This document shows, one piece after another, positions 31,378-32,339 of a DNA stretch of 32,339 bases. The stretch's first letter is position 1. Each line of letters starts with the position of its first letter. Under the pieces are notes generated by a model. The model was not told the DNA's origin and searched no databases. It saw nothing but the letters and a program-made list of their open reading frames with translations. The position numbers and the translations under genes were made by a program. This DNA is from Robiginitomaculum sp. (lineage in GTDB: Bacteria; Pseudomonadota; Alphaproteobacteria; Caulobacterales; Maricaulaceae). Location: positions 1-32,339 of the forward strand of contig JALSHE010000010.1 of NCBI GenBank assembly GCA_026982415.1, in the 5' to 3' direction.

Positions 31378-32339
31378 TAATGTTGGCTATCATTATAGCG
31401 GTCGTCAAAGGACAAATTACCAAATTTGGTCAACTCGGCCTTGAACGAGAGCGGCACAGTGCCGATTGCGCCGTGGCGTTGCTTGCCGACGATAACCTCG
31501 GCCTTGCCGTGCAATATGTCCATTTCTTCTTGCCATTTGTGAATGGCTTCGGTGTCGGTATCATTGGGCTTTTCGCGCTCTTTATAATATTCGGCCCGGT
31601 AAACAAACATCACCACATCCGCATCTTGCTCGATAGAACCGGATTCGCGCAAATCAGCAAGCTGCGGCTTTTTATCGTCGCGCTGTTCCACCTGCCGCGA
31701 TAACTGCGCCAATGCCAAAACGGGTACGTCCAGATCTTTGGCCAAGGCTTTGAGGCCCATTGTGATTTGGGTCACTTCTTGCACCCGGTTTTCATTAGAA
31801 CGGCCACTGCCCGTGAGGAGTTGCAAATAATCCACAATGATCAAATCAAGCCCGACCATGCGTTTAAGCCGCCGCGCCCGCGCCGACAAAGCCCCAATGG
31901 TTAGCCCGCCCGTATCGTCAATATAGAGCGGGATTTTCTCGATCATTTCTGCGGCGTCGCGCACATCATCATATTCGGCTTGGGTAATATCGCCGCGCCG
32001 GATTTTGTTGGACGGCACACCGGATTGCTCGGCTAGCAAACGTGTGGCCAATTGATCTGCCGACATTTCCAAAGAGAAAAACCCGACTACGCCGCCGTCC
32101 GTGGTGCGCTCTATGCCTTTTTCGTCCTTCTCGGATTTATAGGCTTTAGCGATATAAAAAGCGATATTAGTGGCCAGCGCGGTTTTGCCCATAGAGGGCC
32201 GTCCGGCAAGTATTATCAAATCAGATTTATGTAGCCCGCCGAGCTGGCTGTTTAAATCTTTTAAACCCGTACTCATTCCCGACAAACCACCATCACGCTC
32301 GAACGCTGCTGTCGCCATTTCAATAGAGCGCATTAGCGC
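31377..32339 (-). CDS. dnaB: Replicative DNA helicase, C-terminal part
   Basis: The gene is cut by the right edge; the frame continues past the ATG at 32333 (reading Ala-Leu before it), so that ATG is internal. The visible part is the RecA-like DnaB_C domain: LSGMSTGLKDLN, Walker A AGRPSMGKTALATN, IDDTGGLTIGALSARAR, Walker B IIVDYLQLL and GSIEQDADVVMFVYR. DnaB unwinds DNA ahead of the replisome as a hexamer. The missing N-terminal domain binds primase. The stop overlaps the alr start by one base. The Lys-rich insertion near KSEKDEKGIERTTDGG is a usual variable loop. Confidence 0.96.
   Translation of the reverse strand, partial: ALMRSIEMATAAFERDGGLSGMSTGLKDLNSQLGGLHKSDLIILAGRPSMGKTALATNIAFYIAKAYKSEKDEKGIERTTDGGVVGFFSLEMSADQLATRLLAEQSGVPSNKIRRGDITQAEYDDVRDAAEMIEKIPLYIDDTGGLTIGALSARARRLKRMVGLDLIIVDYLQLLTGSGRSNENRVQEVTQITMGLKALAKDLDVPVLALAQLSRQVEQRDDKKPQLADLRESGSIEQDADVVMFVYRAEYYKEREKPNDTDTEAIHKWQEEMDILHGKAEVIVGKQRHGAIGTVPLSFKAELTKFGNLSFDDRYNDSQH

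Overview
The window looks like a chromosomal segment of an alphaproteobacterium, most likely a marine member of the Hyphomonadaceae/Maricaulales type. That placement is inference. It rests on moderate GC, an SDHAF4/DUF1674 gene, the purH / heparinase-II/III / rsmB neighbourhood, a FecI-FecR-TonB receptor cassette and many small secreted proteins with alphaproteobacterial-style signal peptides. No rRNA, tRNA, CRISPR array, transposase or integrase was seen.

Layout. Bases 1-3407 (+) hold the 3' part of a FadB-type 3-hydroxyacyl-CoA dehydrogenase, a nested palindrome, a 39-codon glutathione S-transferase remnant, two tandem short crotonases and an NTF2/SnoaL-like protein: a fatty-acyl-CoA or related acyl-CoA metabolism cluster. 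A GST (-) and an isolated AT-rich gene for a possible PD-(D/E)XK-fold protein (4199-4696, +) follow. Bases 4799-13440 (-) carry purH, a membrane-bound CapD/WbpM-like nucleotide-sugar dehydratase overlapping a heparinase II/III-family gene, a Cys-motif lipoprotein, rsmB and an unknown basic protein.

Bases 13687-16816 (+) are a tightly coupled cassette: TlpA-like thioredoxin, DUF4266 lipoprotein, DUF3570 outer-membrane barrel, ApbE FMN transferase. The barrel contains a sequence resembling an ApbE flavinylation site, so the cassette may build a flavinylated cell-surface redox protein. Bases 16837-22172 (-) hold two small exported proteins and a fecI-fecR-TonB-receptor transducing uptake system. 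Bases 22495-24923 (+) encode SDHAF4 and two secreted low-complexity proteins that share modules with each other and with the lipoprotein at 10382-11077.

Bases 25115-28174 (-) encode a 2OG-Fe(II) oxygenase overlapping a CoxE-like VWA protein, a Kazal-domain lipoprotein and a DUF533/TerB-like protein. Bases 28347-30241 (+) are a two-gene AT-rich islet, an AAA ATPase plus a TIGR02646-type HNH nuclease, which I read as a Septu (PtuA-PtuB) anti-phage system. The window closes with alr and the 3' part of dnaB (-), overlapping by one base.

The housekeeping backbone (purH, rsmB, sdhaf4, alr, dnaB, fad genes) is interrupted by accessory pieces: the lone nuclease-like gene, the flavinylation cassette, the secreted-protein family and the Septu pair.
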